A stretch of DNA of 64,000 nt from contig NC_066847.1 of assembly GCF_001640805.2 (NCBI RefSeq), positions 23,861,504 through 23,925,503 on the forward strand, in the 5' to 3' direction. The notes under the pieces were generated by a model that did no database searches, was not told the DNA's origin, and saw nothing but the letters and a program-made list of their open reading frames with translations. The stretch comes from Lates calcarifer (taxonomy: Eukaryota > Chordata > Actinopteri > Centropomidae). The position numbers were made by a program, and so were the translations under genes. Positions 23,728 to 38,225 of the stretch are shown here, piece by piece. Numbering within the stretch: position 1 is the first letter of the stretch; the number at the start of each line of letters is the position of its first letter.

Positions 23728-23840
23728 GTCTAGGCTGGTTGTGAGGATGTTGTCAACAGGGCAGATGAGGTGGTGTTTGTGGGCTCCGCTGGTGTCACTG
23801 GCCATAGTTTCCAGTTTCCCCAGTAAGGCACAGAGTCAAG
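23728..23840 (+). CDS. col14a1: col14a1 exon 1 (coding): 19 bp of 5' UTR and signal peptide
   Basis: Acceptor ctttcctctctgcgcag ends at 23727 and donor gtaagt starts at 23841. I start translation at ATG 23747, which has A at -3. The peptide opens [15 protein letters not shown], then a hydrophobic VSLAIVSS core and a SKAQSQ end: a typical secretory signal. A second ATG at 23765 aligns with an internal Met in the human protein and could also be used. In-frame GTG at 23741 is not a plausible eukaryotic start. The exon ends in phase 1; its last G combines with TT of the next exon to give Val. Confidence 0.85.
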
Positions 23841-24869
23841 GTAAGTACTTTTTCCTCTTCTCCAATCTTTTCTCTCTCTTCTCTCTGCTTGTCACCCCCC
23901 TGTTCCATTTCTATCCCCTCCTCCTCTCATCCCCCTCTCTCTCAGCAAGCTCCTGTTCCCCTTATCCACCCCATCCAACTTTTCTTTGCCTTAAGGTCTT
24001 CATCCAGTTCACACCTTGGCCTTTCACTCTCCTCCCATCTGTCCCCTTCATCGCTCCTCTCCCCTTTCTCCCCTGAAGCCTCACCTCTCTGGCCTCCTCT
24101 ATCTCTATATCTGTCTCCCTTCCCTCACCTGACCTCCCCTAAGTCTTCACCCCCATTTCCACATCCCTCCTCTGTCTTCTCCAATCAGATTACATCACGC
24201 CCGTGATCATATCACCTCCATATCATTATGCCATTTCACTGTGGCAGCATGGCAACGCTGGCAACCCCCGCTGCCAGTGCTGCCACGCTTCAGCGGGGTT
24301 TTAATAAATGTGTTGTAATGTGTTGTAACGGTGCGCTTCAAGCTGTGATGATTTGCTGCGCAATGTGCTGCACAATATATAACGCTCCAGTGTGCTTCGC
24401 AATCAACCTCACCTCAGCAAACCTGATTTAATCAAACTGAGTCTCATTAAAAAGTGGGCTGCTGTCTGTTTCGTGGAATGTTTTTTTGGTCACCGGTGTC
24501 AAAAAGAAACACACATTTGAGTTCCAGTTGAACATATTGTATGTTAATATGTCATTATGTGGCTATATTGGCATAACATGTGTTAAGATGTAACAGATGT
24601 GTGTTTTTATCTAGATGAGACTCAGATGTTCTGACACACTCCTCATCTCCTCTAATATCTTTTAATGCAGTAACTTTATTGGCTTCTGACTTAAAGCCAA
24701 ACCACCCGCTAATCTATTCTCATCAGGACCAGGGGTTCAGGTTCAGGTGGTTTAGGCGATAGATCCTGAATGTTATTATTTTGACTCCTATTTTTGACTG
24801 AGAACGTTAAGCTCATTTCAACAAAATGGATCCAAGAGCTCTTTTTCTGAATCCTATGACTGTAGCGTA

Positions 24870-24912
<43 letters not shown>

Positions 24913-27900
24913 TTACGTTTGTGTGTTCTGCATGAGTTCATGGGAGAGTGTGTCTGCTATTGGCAGCCTATGAAGTGCAGAGGGTCAGACTTACTGTGGT
25001 TATCTGGATGGAGATCATATGAAAATGACCCCAAGGGACACTTAAACATTTAGCTGACCCTGCTTTGTGTGTGTGTATGTGTGTATGTGTGTGTGTAGCT
25101 CACATTCCTTCCAGGATGTGGAGTTAGAGGAGCAGGGAAGCGGCAGGTCTCGGTTAAAGGAACACTACACAGAGAAATCAAATAAAGATTATTTTTCTCT
25201 CTGAGGTTGTTTAAAATCAATAATCCACACATGACACGGGCCCTTTATCGATCTGTTTTTACAACTAAATTAAAAGAAGAGTTCCACCCTAAAAAGAATT
25301 CATTTTATTACAGTGATCTTTTAAAGGATAGTTTTTGTTTCAGATCCATTTTGCTTTAAGTCACGAAGCTGCTTTTTGTTTTTTTTATTGATTGCCTTGA
25401 AATGAAAGTAGGATTTTCTATATTCCTCCTTTACTTCTACCCTCTTTTCATTCTCTCTCTTTGCTCTTCCCCCTCTCTTTCTTCTGCATTCTCTCCCTTC
25501 ATCCTTCTTGCTCTGTTTCTCTTCAGTTATTTTTCTCATCTCAGTTTCCCTCCTTCTCTTTTCCTCTAAGACGTTTTTATTCCAGTTTTCATTAGCGGTT
25601 CTGTAGGTCATGTTTGTCATTGCCGGCAGACAGAGCGGAGAGGTGAGACAGAAGCGTGACGGCATAAATTAGGCTGGGATTTGATCCCAGTGAATCACAG
25701 CAGAATATGGACGACCTCCCAGACACTATGGGAGCATGCCCTGCTCAGTCCCTTCATTAGGGAGCATGTGATAGCCATTAATTTTTGCCCGGTCTGTCCC
25801 TGTAAGCTGCAACATCTGGTCAGAGGGGGATTTGAGCTTAAGGATTAGTGTGTGTTCTACCCATGGAGGATGTTTGTATATACAACACAAATGTCTGGAT
25901 ATCGTCAGGAACTCCCACTTCCACAGAGTGGGTGAGTTCCTCTCTGCAAGAAATGAAGCAAATCTAGAATTTAAACCAAACAAGCCGTTTAAGGTGTTTT
26001 AAGTTGAAGATTGTTCCTCCATCCGTGCATTTGTCCGGTTCTGCTCGAGGTTTCTGCCTCTTAAAAGGAAGTTTTTCCTTGCCACAGTCGCCTAGTGCTT
26101 GCTCATGGTGGGATCTGTTGGGTTTTTCTCTGTAAATTTTATAAGATAAAGAGTACGGTCTAGACCTGCTCTATATGTACAGTGCCTCGAGATAACTTCT
26201 GTTGTGAATTGGCGCTATATAAATAAAATTTGACTTGACTTGACATTACGTCATATTCAGGAAATTATTATTATTAATTAATTAATTAAAAATAATTATT
26301 ATTTTATTGTAGTGCATAAATTGTTTTTCAGAGGTCAGCTGTGACAAATTTGCTTTCAAAGAAGTTTTACTGTAACATCTGAAGTGAAATTTTGTGAAAC
26401 CACCAAAATTACAGTGGAAGTGCAGAACACTGCAAATTTAACTTGACGGTCTGCAACATTGTCCCCTACAAAATATATGTTTATATACACAAATTCACTT
26501 TGCTAAATATGTTGAGAAGTAAATGTAGTTGACACTTGCATTGCCTTAGTAGGCTACATTTTTTTGAATTTACTGTTGCAAGTGTCGTTAAGTCAAAAGT
26601 CAACTACTTTAAGGTAGGAATTACGTTTTCATTTTTTGCAACAACAGTCTTTGCTTATGGTAACAATTTGCCAGGTTCACCATCATGGTTTGGCAGCAGA
26701 GGCTGAGGGGAGTGTCATTAGTGCAAGTGCAAGTTAGTACAGTTGCAAGTTTCTGTGCACACACCATGAAAGAGAAAGTTGTACTGGACAAATTAAAATT
26801 TCAACCTGATGATGATGCCAAAAGAAAAGTCAGGAGATCAACAAAGCTATTTGAATTTGTCCCCCAGGGACCATGAATATCTGTCACAGCCATCTATCGA
26901 ATAGTTGTCAAGATTTCTCAAGGAGGCACTGGATAAAAAGTCAGGTGATTACCAAAAACATTAGGATTTATCTTCTGGGGACAGTGGATGTCTGCACAAA
27001 ATTTGAAGGCAAATCCTTCAATAGTTGTTGCAATAGTTATGTATATAAGTTCATTAAGTACGAAAAGTCAGTTGATTATAATTTAGTGGGATTAATCCTG
27101 AAGGGAGCATGAATGTCTTTACAAAATTTCATGGCGATACATCGTGTTGTTTTTGATGAATCTATTTCTTAGGACACAGGATTTGGACAAAACTTCAGCT
27201 ACACCAGACACTTTCTTCATTTATCTGGCCTGTGGGAATGGCTCTGATACTTTTCTCACTGCAGAAATTGAGCAGTGTACAGCACAGAGGATTGTTGTTG
27301 TGTTTTTTTTTCCTTTCACTGACTGTTACTTTGGCCTTAAAAAAGCAGTGAAAAGGGAAATGTAGATTTTGTTCTCTGTTCAGTCCTCAGAGGGTGCGAG
27401 CAGTGACCTGGCACTTTGTATTGTTGTTTCCAATGCAGCAGTGACAGAAGGAGGATAGATGGAGGAAAGATGCCAGATGGTGGATGTTTGCCACAGTTAC
27501 ATTTGAACTTTCACCTCATTGTCAGGAAAAAAAGAATAAGTGTGACGCTTCACTTTTAATCAAGCATTTTTTCCCACTTAGATTCAGTCCTGTTCCCTGG
27601 ATGACTCATTGTAAAGTTGGAAAATGTCTGTGAGTAGTCCTGTGTGTGTGTGTATGTGTGTGCTTGCCGTGTGCATAGTTAATTATTGTAATTGATTTTC
27701 TTGATTGGCTGACAGCCGGGGTCAATACCGTGCTTCGGGACAGATCACAGCAGATTATGTGCTCGAGAGCACATTTCCAAAGATATTGCCCTTTTTGTGT
27801 TTGTGTGTGTACATGTGCATGTGTGTCCAGCTACACGTGTGTGTGTTTGTGTTTGTGTGTGCTTGTGTGGTCAGACGGCAGCCTGGTGAATTAGTATGAG

Positions 27901-30900
27901 TGAAAGTGTTGGCCGGTGATTTCAGTTATAATGAACAGGGAGAGGAGCCAATGATGAGAAATCATTTATTCATAAACAGAAGAGAGGATGAGATGGAACA
28001 ACCTGTTTTGAATTTAAAAACGGCTAAATTATCCAAACCTCGACTGCCGTCACCTCGCCACCCTGCTGCCATTTGTTGACGGTAATCCAGCTTGTCATAA
28101 TCATCAGCCACTTTGGACTAAATGGAGCATTGAATCGTTGGAGACGTGATGCGCAGGAGGCTCTCTAATTTTGCCCTCTCGTTATTGTCGGAGCGTGCAG
28201 ATAATGTTCTGTGATTGTAAATAAACAAAATTAAGTCTAATTAATGGGAACATGAGCTGATGATGATTTCTGAAAATGATTTTTGAAGGTTTTGGAAGGG
28301 TTGGCACAGGAACACAATGACTGCATGTGGAATGGATGCCACAGTGTAGGCAGGAATACTGAGTGCAAGGTAAAGTAGTTGCAGTGTGACACGCTTCCCA
28401 AAATCACAGTGTAGAACATTGTGCAGAGCCTGAGGTGATACAGGGTTGAGCAGATATTGTAGTAGTACAAGGCTGTGAATGGGCTTTCTGGGTCCTGGTT
28501 CTCTTGAAATAACTGAGAAAATCTGCCTTAGTGGTTAGAAAATATCACTTGTTTAAGATGAAATTTACCTTGGAACTTTTGTGAACTAAGCTGAAAATAA
28601 ATGTACATTTTGTTCATATATAATTGCATATTTACACATTGCACATTCTGAGTGTTATATATATTGAATTTTGACCCTGTTGATGATTTAAAGCATAATT
28701 ATGTTTTGTTACTTGGAGCTTAATTTCGTAGACTTGGCTATTATTTTTACTTGGCCAATGAAATCCAATGGGGACAGGAGAAAGACTGATCATAAACAAC
28801 CCCAATGTTTAACCAGATTATGTATACCACATTATTTGTAGGTAAAACTAAAACTGAGTCCTCCAAAAATGTTGCTGATAATCTCCTATTTCACCAGAGG
28901 ATTAAGTTGTCTGTAAGTACAACTACAGTAAGTATAGTCAAGTATAAGTTAAAGTGGATATTTACAACAGTTTGGGTAATAGTTTTACTCTCCTCTTCTG
29001 AAAAGTCTGACTAATCTCTGGATTTGTTCAAAACTGGTCTGATCATCTGATTGTGTTTGACTTTGTTGAAACGATGTTGCTGTTGAAAACGAGAGACTAG
29101 ACTTTAAATAATGTATTTAATTCTTGTTTAACTTGGTGAGTATAATGCTATTATTAATAATAATAGTGGTGGACATCACTGCAGAAATAAGACCCAATTA
29201 CTGGAATTGTCCTTTGAATACAAACTGTAATGACTCGCCACTATATTAGCACTGACCTAGACCTTGAAACACTGTGTATTAGAATAGCAGACTCTGGTAT
29301 TTAATATTTCATTCTTGTTTGATGTCAATCATCTCCTGCAGATTTAACCCAGTTGGGGTTTTTATGGTAATATTTTTTTCACTGGTGGTTGGCGAGCATG
29401 CAGAATATTATGGCTTTCGACTGCACATGAGGAGGGATCATCCAGTAGACTCTTAATATTCCTTAAGAGAGATTTCACACACACACACACACACACACTT
29501 GGCGTGCACGCACAATGCAGCAGAGAGATAAGTGCTGAGGGAATAAAAAAAGGCATCACTTACACAGGTAAAGCGATAAAAAAACAGAAAAAGGCGTTAA
29601 GCCACTAAAGGACTGGAGTGAAGGGGTGCAGCAGAGGAGGAGATGGGATAAAAGAGCAGAAGTGAAGACAAGGGAAGAGGAGGAGAGGGAGAAGAGAGTT
29701 TAAATCCAAGGATAAGGGGAAGAGACGTGATAAAAAGAGAGAGAGAGAGAGAGAGAGTTCCATGAGAGCAGCAGAGGATAAAAAGAGTGGAGAGGTGGAA
29801 AGAAAAAAGAGTGGATTTGGGTTAAGTGCTATCTCGGTGAGCAGAGTAGTTCTTGTAGCGACGAGACGCCGACCACATCAAACGGCACGTGCTGCTGAAT
29901 AGGCACCTAACACACTCACACACGCACTCATACACACTTCCCTCATCTCCCTCGTGTACAGTACGGTAGCTATTTTGTGGTGACAGTGCAACCGAGCAGT
30001 TGTCATCCATAAATCCTTAGTATTAGTGAAGCTACTGTAGCCTGAATATACTCACAGTGGAGTCGGCATTGGGCTAATCTGGAGGGAGGAGGAGGAAAAC
30101 AAGGAATTAAAACGGGGAGGGGGGGGGTGAAGGGGAAGGAGGAATAGGAGAGAAGATGAGGGGAAAGACAGGACAGGGAGAGGGGTGAAGAATGTTGAAA
30201 AAGAGGAGAAGAGGAGACAATAGGAGGAGAAAATGGATGGAAAGAAGGAGATGAGGGAAAGAGAAAGATGATGGGAATGAGGGAGAGGGGGTTAAGCAGA
30301 GGTGAGGAGGGGATAGAGAGGGAAGGATAGAGGCAACTGGCAATGAAAAGAACGATTGAGGAAAGCCAGAAAGCTCAGGGAAGACATGAAAGCGTAACAG
30401 ATTTAAAAAAAAGAAAAAAAAAAAAGAGAGAGTGTTGAATGGGGGTTGAATTTGAGAGATCGTTGAGCAAAGAAAGAAGGAAAAGTGCGCTGTGGTCAGG
30501 AGCCAAAATCAGGAGATCAGAAGAAGAATCTTGCAGAAGAAGTTCAACCAGAGACAAGGGACGAGGGGAGGGATGGAGAGAGGAGATGAAGTGAAGCAGA
30601 GGACTGGGCAGCGAGCACTCACTCATCTATCAGGAGTTCCTGCTAGCTTTCACCGCTGCTAATCCTGAGAAGAGGCATCCCTTCTCAAACTGGGGCGTCA
30701 AGCTGCGCTCGAATCACTTTAACCCAGATAATTCCAGTCCATACTGGGGTGCCAGTTAAAAGACTTTTCTAGTTCACAGCCCCCACAGAGTCAGGAGATT
30801 ACTCAAGTTCCTCCTTCAAATTAGTGAAGTATTTGAATTAAGGTTCAGCTGCATGAGGAGAGGACGTGTTAAATATCATTTTAGAAAGGATTTCTATAAT

Positions 30901-31949
30901 TTTCTGGCGCTCTGGGCTTGTAATTTTTTCACCGAGGCTTCAGTGACTCAGACTATTTACTGGATCTAAAAGTTGTTGCTAAGCAGTAGTCGCGAAAGTT
31001 CTGCCAAATGGCTGGAGCTGCATTTACTACCTGGCAAGAAGCTTAAGCAAGGAGCTGTTGGGGTCTCGCTGACTCCAGCAGTGTAACTCTTTGAGATAAA
31101 TGTGTGGTTTGTGTGATATACTGTTGTGCTATACGTGGATATAAGCTATGTAAGTTAAGGGGAGAGTTTAAGTTAACTTGCCAGGCTTTCTACAGCACTA
31201 AGTATTTTATTGTGAGATACAGAGAGTGGATATCTAATGTGTTTCACAAAAGCATCTTGGCACTTAGATTCAGAGAGAGAGAGTGTGTGTGAAATGTGGA
31301 GCTCTTGGATGATATTTATGGCTGCACGGTGGTAAACAAGAACAGACGTGGCGGTTTGTGAAAGGTAATTTATATCCGAGACCCTCATGTTCTGTCAGCA
31401 TCCGCAGATATTGGAGCTATTATGTCCATATTCATTAATCATAGTTGCCGTCTCTGGAAATGCCTCCAACATATAGACCCTGACATGAATTCACAGCATT
31501 AGAGAGTCATAGTTGGCCCATTCATTTTTACATAAGTTTTTTATTATAAATCAGTGTGTGTATGTGTGTGTGTGTGTGTTCATTGACATGCAAAGCAAAG
31601 ATCAAGGCATTCAAGGCAATTTTCACCGGGTTATTAGTACCCCGTCCGCCAACTCAATTCACGTACTATCAAGCACACACTCAGTGATACCAGAGTAATA
31701 ATCTACCCAGCTCTATCACCGACTTAAATTATTCATAGATTCTTATTGTGTGGTGTAATTATACCGTTTCGTCCTATGCATTTTGAGTATTTGATAGGTG
31801 CCGTGTGATTACTTAAGAAAAGGAGTGAGCAAAATGGAAAACTGTGAGGTGCTGCGCTGCGTCTCTTCAGAACGATCAAACAGCATCAGATGGTCCGGTG
31901 ATGAGAAGTTCAAGAAGTTGTCCTCGTTTGACAACTTGAAACTGGATTC

Positions 31950-31990
<41 letters not shown>

Positions 31991-34900
31991 ATTTTTTTAT
32001 TTTTTGGCTTCAATAAAAGTTGGGACATGACATTAACCTCTGAGGTAATACCATGACTAAAATTTTAGGGATGTTTGACAGGAAAGTCATGGCTAATTCA
32101 ATCATATACGGTGCTTCAGGTATAATAAACATACTAGTGTATTCTTCATACTAAATACAGACTAAATGGTTTATTTTAAAAAAATGTGACCCAGCTTGAC
32201 TTAAATTTTGATTCTTTTTGCCCTATGTAAAAAGAAATATTGTCACAAACAAACAAACAAACTGGTAATCAACCGAGCTGAGCACCACAGTTCTGACTTT
32301 TCCACCTACAATAAAAGAAAACAATTCAGAATATACAGTTCCTTCACCTTTCGGACTGAATGGGATTTTCGATTGAGAAAGATGGATGTCTGTTCTCATC
32401 AGCGAGTGAAAATCCTGCAAACTACACCTCAGGTTTGTCAACATCATATCACCTATTTTTTCTGTAGATGCTTTCTCCTTAGTGCCTGATGTACAGTCTT
32501 TACATGTCCACACTCATTACTATAGTTGTGTATCTAGACTGAAGGATCACTAGTTTGAGTCAGTAGTTCAGGTCTGAGGTTCTTCAAGGTTAAAGGGATT
32601 CTCATACATTTCTAATTATACTTCATTATCATTATTCCCTTGGCGCTTCAAGCACAGATTTTTACTCTGGTTCTCCACTTTCTGTGAATGAGATGTGGTG
32701 GTGGAGAAAGTAGTCACATTCTTTATTTAAGTAAACAATGTGAAAATCCTCCATTGCAAGTAAATATCCTGCATGTAAATATTACTTAAGTAAAAGTATC
32801 TAAGTATAATGAGGAAACATTTACTTAAACATGTAAAAAGTGCCCACTGCAGAAAACTCACATCTGAGTGAATGTTATATATCAATTGATTATTATTACT
32901 GATGCATTAATTATCAATTATTGATTCATTTCAATAAAAAAGCCTCAGATTATTTTCTTGATTAATCATTTGGTACATAGGTAGCCCAAAGTGAAACCTT
33001 CATGGTGCAGGTTTTGATATTTGAGATGCTGGAACCACAATATGTTTGGCATTTTACATGAAAAATAACTTAGATAGATGCCCATTAATTATCTGTAAAT
33101 CAACTGTTTGAATAGTCAACTAATCATTTGTTTGTATTGTTGGGTACTTTAATTTATAGCAAATGTAATTTGTAAAGTAACTAGTTACTAAAGCTGCCAA
33201 ATAATTGTATTAGAATAACAACCATAATATTTCCTTCTCAGATGTTCTGGAGAGTTTGAAAATACTCAAATAAAATTATTTTTTGTTACAAAACAAAAAC
33301 AAACAATAAAAAAAAAATCTGTTTTAAAATCTTTTGCAAATCCACCTACATTATGATCCATATGATAGTTTACTGTACATTAAATGTACAACACACATGT
33401 TTTTAAAGAGTGCAGACACCTAAAGCTGTACACTGGCAGTGTCATCAGATTTATGGATGACACATTTAAAATCAACAGACTGTCGTGAAGTCCTTGTACA
33501 TAAACTAACATAGAACAATATAGCAAAACGGTGAAATGGTGATATGTGTCGCAGACATAACGTGTATGCCAGCGACTTTTGTTCTCATCCGAGGTGAATT
33601 TGTAGTATTTTATGATACTACATTATGGTCTCTCCTTCTTTCTGTGTCACTCTTATTCTCTTTGGTTGTCTGTCTCTGTTTGTAGATTAAAACCAGTCAA
33701 ATTCTCTTCTGTTTCTCTACCACTTTTTGATTCGACAAAAATGTGCTGTCTAAGTGTTTGTGAGACGCCACAGACTGCATACACAAACACGCAGAGAGTG
33801 GCTGCTGTCACCATTTTTAACAGGCCTCTGCAGATTTTTTTCATTGACAGAGAGCTGGAGAGTACAGTGAGCTCCTGACGATGCTACCACACACCATTTA
33901 TTTCTCCACTGTACAGTATAGATCTGATATATGCATCGGCACTGGTGTGAAATTCTAGTCATCATTCAAATCATGTATCAACTTTTCTTGAATCTTATGA
34001 AGAGAATTTGACTGGAAATAGTTTCATCTGAACATCTGCCATTTTAAACCTTTTTCGTGCTGTTTTGAGCAGAAGCAGATTTAAACTGAGCTGAATGCCA
34101 CACTGACCTGCTTTATGTGTCACTCTTGTGGTTGCGGGGACTTGAAATTTGAAATTCACTCAGCCTTCTCTCTGTCTTTCTGTCCATCTGTTTAGTCACT
34201 TCCTCTTTGAGTCACTTTGATTAGCAGATTTTGTGGTCTTGGTGTTGGTTTTACGTAACCTCTGACTTACTGTTACTTTTTAAAGTAAAATTTTATTTTC
34301 TTTCATCAGCATGTTATGTATTTCTAATCATTCCCTGGCTTTATTGAAGCTGTGGTTAATTGTTTTTTTTTTTTTTTCAGTTCCGGCTCCAAGGAGGCTG
34401 CGTTTCAAAGAGCTGAGCTCGAGCAAACTTCTTGTTTCATGGAAGGAACCCAAAGGAGACTTTGACAGCTATCTGTTCCTCTACAACAGCATACCAGGTG
34501 GGATGATTTCACTGTACTGATACACACACCGAGCACACACACTGGCACACACAGAGAAAATGCTTCTACACTGAAAAGAAGTGGAACTTGACTTTGAATT
34601 TTTTTGGGGGAAGGATCCCATTATGACTTGGATTTTCTGTCTGTCAGGAAGGATTATGTAATTTACTTCTTATCAAAGCTCCTTTGAAGGGATTACACTC
34701 TGGAAAGATGTGGAGGACTCAAAGTTTGTCCTGCATGTCTGCCAAGTTTGAGACAAAGGAGTGTTTTTGCTGCGTACGTGGAACCTGTCAGCAGATTTGA
34801 AAATGGGACTGTGACAGGAACACAGGACAGAAGGACCGACACTGACTCATGATGCTGGAGTTCAGACCAGGACAGAAGCAGCAGCAGTAGCAGTCATTCA

Positions 34901-37900
34901 TTCAGAAATAAACTGTGTTATCACTGTACGGCGTTGCGGCCATGATGGACGCTTGACATCCTGCTTTTATCCTGCGTCTGTCAGTAGTTGATCATTATAC
35001 AGCCACAGGGCATGACCTTGTCTCTTTCTGGGCACGCACAGTGTAGTCAGTAATCACCTTAATTACTACTGACATCTCCTTTATCATGTTATCACAGAGC
35101 ATGTACCTTCACGGTCACACATCTCCTCTGATATCAGTTCCTTAACTATAGCAGCACTGCTGCCTGCGTTTGTTCCCTATTAATGCTGTGCTGTGCTGCA
35201 GACAATTGTTTCGCAGGCGTTGTAAAAATGAATAACTGGAACTGAATAAGCACTCTGTAACATAAAACTTGTTTTTCGCAAACAACCCTTTGCGAGAACC
35301 GCCTTGTCTGACAATTTCTTGCTGCCTCCGACAGCTGAAAAGAGAACAAAAACTGAAATTTATGGCCACTTCCTCCAGGGGAGGAGTGCAGCAGTAGCTC
35401 ACTGGCATTCAGCAAATGCAGTAAAAAAAAAAAAAAAAAAGGACTTTCACAGCATCCCTTCTGTATCCTGTAATGTAGTCCGTACACAATTTGGCTAATA
35501 AAGCCTTCTCTGATGAAAAGAGGGATGAGGACGCAAATATCTGCTCTTCTGACCCTATGTCTAGTCTGCTCTGCCCCCCGGTTTGTCTGAGTCAGATGAA
35601 GTGAGCGACAGGAACACAGCAAAGCGTGTTAACACTGGCTGAAGGTCCCTTTGTTGAGGCTTAAAACACATTTTAGATCACAAAAGGTGCTGTCAAAGTG
35701 GCAGCTAACCTTTTCGTTCAACACAATATCCTTTTTCTCCTCAGAGTTCTTGTAAAAAGGAGCAACTAAAGTGCAGCTGGATAAGGAATCAAGTTTTGGG
35801 TCAAAGCAAATGGCTCATTTTTGCCAACAAAAACTTGACTCTCCAGGTTTTTTCTCAATGCTTATATTCTTTAAAACATTGTCCCCTGTCAATTTTTTCC
35901 CATTATCAGCTTGTATCCTTGTAGACAATGTCTTATTGCATCAAAAATTGTTTAACTTTAGCCTGTGTTTCTCTGTCCAATGGCTTTATTTTCTGTTTTA
36001 TGACAGTGCATGAATTAAACCAAAATAAGCACTTATTGGAAGTCTGTTCAATAGCCTGCCAACAATTCTGAAATTCAAATCGTGCGGCTTGTGTCTGTGT
36101 GTGCTCGCATATTTGTGTGTTACTTATGAGTGCCAGATGTCTATATTTACTCTTTTAAATCTCAGCGGAGATGTAGCCAAACCCAGCAGAAGAAAGTCTT
36201 GTTTTTACTGTAGGCAACTGCAATTTATTGTAGCAATGTTGCTGCAACCAGTTGGTTTCACAACAAGTAGGCCTACAAGAGAATGTGTGTAGATGTACAG
36301 CTCTACCTTATTAGACAGCTGAAGCACATTGGTGTTTCACAAGATCTATATCTATTTTCAGTGGCCGTTTGTCCTCCGGAACAGTCAGAAGGGGCAACAA
36401 AGACCCCATTCCACACTCAAAAGCAAATGTTTTCCAAAATGATTTTTCAGATTTACAACAGAAAAAACTCACTAGCTATTTTGGTAAATGTACATCTGGT
36501 TAACTGACCCACCTCCATTTAAAAGCAGCAGCAATAGGGAACAGGTGTTTTGATGCTAGTGCTACCTGTAAACAGATGCTAAACAATGCTAATGCTACAG
36601 TCCCAGGAAGGATGCTTTGTGTTTCATAAGGTCAAAGCTGAGGAGATCTGAGGACACAAAGCGGACACTAGGTAGTATTAGAAAGTTGGGATGTACAGGT
36701 TTATAACATTATTCTCTCTCTCTTTGTGTATGACTGGGCTATATTTATTCTATAATTGATCAGATTTTGGTGAAGTCACATTATGTTCCTGTGTTTATTT
36801 TAGATTATGATCTTTGTCTAAATTTGACTTGTGGTATTTTTATACAGTATTTTTTGCTGTTGCCTTAAGTGCATTTTATCGGCCAATATAAAGGAAAACA
36901 ACGTGGCTGTGTGTTCTTTGTGATGGTTATACCAGGCCTGTTTTTCATTTGTGATGAAGCATTCTAGTGATGCCGAATGCCATGAAATTCCTGCCAACCT
37001 TTTATATTTATTCTTGGTTAAAAGGATTCTGACAACAGTCCTGAAAATGAGAACAGAATCAGTTGTTTGCTGCAATCCCCCAAAATCTGCTTAATTAAAC
37101 TTAATGTGGAGTGATGGTGTTTTTAATGAGTTTTCCACAATTGAGTCATCCCACATGCAAGCAGTTTGGATATCATGGAAACAAATGTGATCAACATTTA
37201 TGTTGTTTCAACTTCAGTCCTCGGCCACAGGATTACAAAGTTTTACAGAGCAAATTTGTGAGACTTTAAACTACTTTTAATGGAATAGTCCTTTTTTGGG
37301 GGGAGGGGGGTACACTTACCTGTTTTCTTTCAGAGAGATTAAAGATCAATGACAATTCTGGTGCCAGGAGTTAATTATCTTAGCTTAGCATAAAGACTGA
37401 AAGCAGAGGGAAACCGCTAGCCCGGCTCCATCCAAAGTACAAAAATAAGCTTACAATCTAAAGTTCACTAAATAACAGGGAGTTTGCAGATTAATCTTGT
37501 TAGTTTAAGAAGATTAATCAGGCTACAGAAGCTGTTTCCCCTTGTTTCTAGTTTTTATGTTACGCTCTGCTATGACCTGCTTGCTGTAATTTTATATTTA
37601 GCAAATAGGCAAGAAAGGAAATAAAAGTATTTCCCAAAATTCATAATTCTTTACACATCACATTAAGTATTCTTCAACACTTTCAGCCTCAGACTGAAAT
37701 GAAAAAAGATGATTCACTCACCATGTGTAGAAAATAATAATAAGACTGGCTATTTCCGTTAAAAATTCTAACCAGGTAATTGCAGGGGGAGTCTTTGATC
37801 CACTATTGATGTTCCCCAATAATTCTATTTCAGGAAAGGGAACTTGTCATACAGCGACCAAGTGAAAGTCTGCCCTTCAACTTCAGTCCTCGTATGTGAC

Positions 37901-38185
37901 AGTGGTTTGTTTCACCTGTGCAGATTAAGGTTCCAGTTTGTGGTGTGAACGCTGATCCATGCATTTACCCTGACTGACCTGCCGTCCCCTTCAGTAGGAT
38001 TTATCTCCCTTCTCCTAAAAAGCGTCGTTAGTCATCACCCTGCAGGGACAGGAGACACAAAAGCTGAGGAAGCATACACACAGCTTATTGATGTCCCGAT
38101 TGATTGCAGGGTCAGAATTAAAATGGGGTGATAATGTGACTTGTTGGTCTGATGGGGATTAACTGCTGAGAACAGGACACACACA

Positions 38186-38225
<40 letters not shown>

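Larger units (their letters stand above)
23841..34380 (+). other. col14a1: col14a1 first coding intron (10.5 kb)
   Basis: Opens with about 350 bp of C/T-rich sequence, then a short inverted repeat at 24241-24286, (TG)n at 24874-24911, retroposon tail copy 2 (26035-26244), repeat R1 copy C (26676-27145), a purine-rich kilobase (29590-30620), (TC)n at 31953-31988 and an hAT-like dispersed repeat (32697-33200). No further exon is visible. Frames such as 25321-25665 (minus) and 30107-30343 (minus) arise from biased composition. Confidence 0.75.

Noticed and set aside
23741..23746. GTG at 23741 as the col14a1 start
   Set aside because: Eukaryotic initiation at GTG is rare and ATG 23747 has A at -3 and aligns with the family start.
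35146..35622. 158-codon minus-strand frame
   Set aside because: It includes a Phe run from a poly-A tract and shows no recognisable product in an intron.
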